Shown: positions 62,959-64,000 of the stretch, one piece after another
How the letters are laid out: the number at the start of each line of letters is the position of its first letter
How positions within the stretch are numbered: position 1 is the first letter of the stretch
Source of the DNA: Fidelibacterota bacterium
GTDB taxonomy: Bacteria > Fidelibacterota > Marinisomatia > Marinisomatales > TCS55
Direction: 5' to 3'
Assembly (NCBI GenBank): GCA_004124385.1
Contig: SCKN01000004.1
Coordinates: 108,813 to 172,812 of the forward strand
DNA: 64,000 nucleotides
Notes under the pieces: generated by a model
The model's database searches: none
What the model saw: only the letters and a program-made list of their open reading frames with translations
What the model was told of the DNA's origin: nothing
Program-made: the position numbers and the translations under genes

Positions 62959-64000
62959 TGGATTATGATATAGTCATTATCGGTGCAGGGGTTGTGGGAC
63001 TTGCTGTGGCGCGCGAATTAGCCGAATCTTCTGATAAAACGGTTTTGGTTATTGAAAAGGAAGCAAGTTTTGGTCAAGGGATTTCCAGTCGGAATAGCGA
63101 AGTCATTCATTCCGGGATCTATTATACACCTGATTCCCTGAAGGCCAAATTCTGCACTCGGGGACGGGAATTAACCTATGATTTTTGTCAAAAACACAAG
63201 ATCTGGCATGAACAGTGCGGAAAACTGGTCATTGCCCAGGATGGACAGCTTAATGAACTTGAGAAACTTTATGATATTGCCCAGAAAAATGGCGTCCCGG
63301 ACAACCACATTATAGACCCAAAAGAATTATCCGCACTAGAGCCCCAAATTCGTGGTGCTGCAGCGTTATTTGTTGGCTGCACTGGAATTATGTCCGCTCA
63401 TGAGTTTATGGCTGCCTTGCACCGAATATCGGCGGATAAAGAGCATGATTACTTATTTATGTCGGAAGTAGTCGGCATAGAGCAAATTATTGATGGGTAT
63501 AAAGTAGATATACGCAATGTCGACGGAGATATAGAACATGTCACGACTGCATGGGTCATCAACGCCGGAGGGCTGCACAGCGATATGATTGCCCAAATGC
63601 TGGGGGCGAAGAATACTTTACCAAAATTAAAATATTCAAAGGGATGTTACTTTAAGTTGTCGTCTCGGTGGCGGGGACAGTTCCGGCACCTGGTGTACCC
63701 TTTACCGGACGAAAAACATGGTTCACTGGGAATTCACTTGAGTTTTGATCAAACACGATCCGTTAAGCTGGGGCCCAGCGCCCACTGGCTTAATGACAGA
63801 GTGGAGAATTACGATGTTGATGAATCCTTGACCCATTTATTCCACCATGGCGCAGCTCCTTATATCAAAGATCTAAAGATGGAAGATCTGACACCGGATT
63901 TTGCGGGAATTCGGCCCAAGATTTATCATGAAGATAATCCAATGTCTGATTTTTATATTGCCCACGAAGAAGATAAGGGGTTTCCGGGATGGATTAATTT
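62958..64000 (+). CDS. L-2-hydroxyglutarate oxidase-like FAD enzyme, C-terminal part outside window
   Basis: A frame of 347 codons starts at ATG 62958 and runs off the right edge. FAD-binding is DIVIIGAGVVGLAVARELA at residues 4-22, followed by QGISSRNSEVIHSGIYY, the typical flavin-contact motif of LhgO and related DAO proteins. VINAGGLHSDMIAQMLG and CYFKLSSRWRG follow. LhgO oxidises L-2-hydroxyglutarate to 2-oxoglutarate at the membrane. Another 2-hydroxyacid or glycerol-3-phosphate-like substrate cannot be excluded. It is downstream of a group A repeat. Confidence 0.85.
   Translation, partial: MDYDIVIIGAGVVGLAVARELAESSDKTVLVIEKEASFGQGISSRNSEVIHSGIYYTPDSLKAKFCTRGRELTYDFCQKHKIWHEQCGKLVIAQDGQLNELEKLYDIAQKNGVPDNHIIDPKELSALEPQIRGAAALFVGCTGIMSAHEFMAALHRISADKEHDYLFMSEVVGIEQIIDGYKVDIRNVDGDIEHVTTAWVINAGGLHSDMIAQMLGAKNTLPKLKYSKGCYFKLSSRWRGQFRHLVYPLPDEKHGSLGIHLSFDQTRSVKLGPSAHWLNDRVENYDVDESLTHLFHHGAAPYIKDLKMEDLTPDFAGIRPKIYHEDNPMSDFYIAHEEDKGFPGWIN

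Overview
The window is a single bacterial chromosome segment of fairly low GC content, densely coding, with mixed strands and many 1-, 4- and 8-base gene overlaps. Several genes point to the Fibrobacterota-Chlorobiota-Bacteroidota (FCB) side of the tree. These are a short primary sigma factor of about 284 residues with no region 1.1, a YbeY with Asp in place of the third zinc His, the DUF4159/DUF4175 pair, and a secreted 'asparagine synthetase B-like' protein of the type common in Bacteroidota. A marine Neomarinimicrobiota (Marinimicrobia/SAR406)-like genome is my best guess. This is inference, not proof.

Layout. Positions 1-7230 (minus) carry a DUF4139 protein fragment, valS, a split potassium channel/cyclic-nucleotide-binding pair, rlmD and a purine nucleoside phosphorylase. 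Positions 7377-10625 hold a deoxyribose unit: truncated ALDH, full ALDH and deoC. Positions 10802-12819 (plus) are a tandem GAPDH pair in which the first copy lacks the catalytic cysteine. Positions 12823-22378 (minus) are housekeeping: phosphohexomutase, a PEGA protein, rpsU, rpoD, rsmA, tatD, metG, holB and an EnvC-like protein. Positions 22507-36473 are mostly plus: a cNMP-binding protein, an AI-2E family permease, an envelope operon (DUF4159, DUF4175, TPR, AsnB-like) and amino acid/sulfur enzymes. An outer-membrane/TPR protein lies on the minus strand within this block. Positions 36480-47918 (minus) hold a persulfide dioxygenase, mazG-ybeY-pgpH-acd-fabH-recJ, the RNase P RNA with unusual expansions, a zinc-ribbon protein and a fused ATP sulfurylase/APS kinase.

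From about 47.9 kb the character changes. Genes are further apart and the gaps are full of short GC-rich palindromic repeats of several families. The genes here are catabolic: methylmalonate-semialdehyde dehydrogenase, an APC permease, two class III aminotransferases, FAD amine/2-hydroxyacid oxidases, a sodium:solute symporter with a 42-residue membrane partner, and an ALDH. They fit uptake and oxidation of amines, omega-amino acids or beta-alanine. This part also contains the debris of a local tandem duplication, a DUF559 endonuclease-like gene bracketed by copies of one repeat, and a YefM-YoeB toxin-antitoxin pair with TGTACA operator motifs.

The least expected items are the cysteine-less GAPDH paralogue, the expanded RNase P RNA, the DUF559/palindrome association, the duplication scar and the tiny symporter-linked membrane protein.
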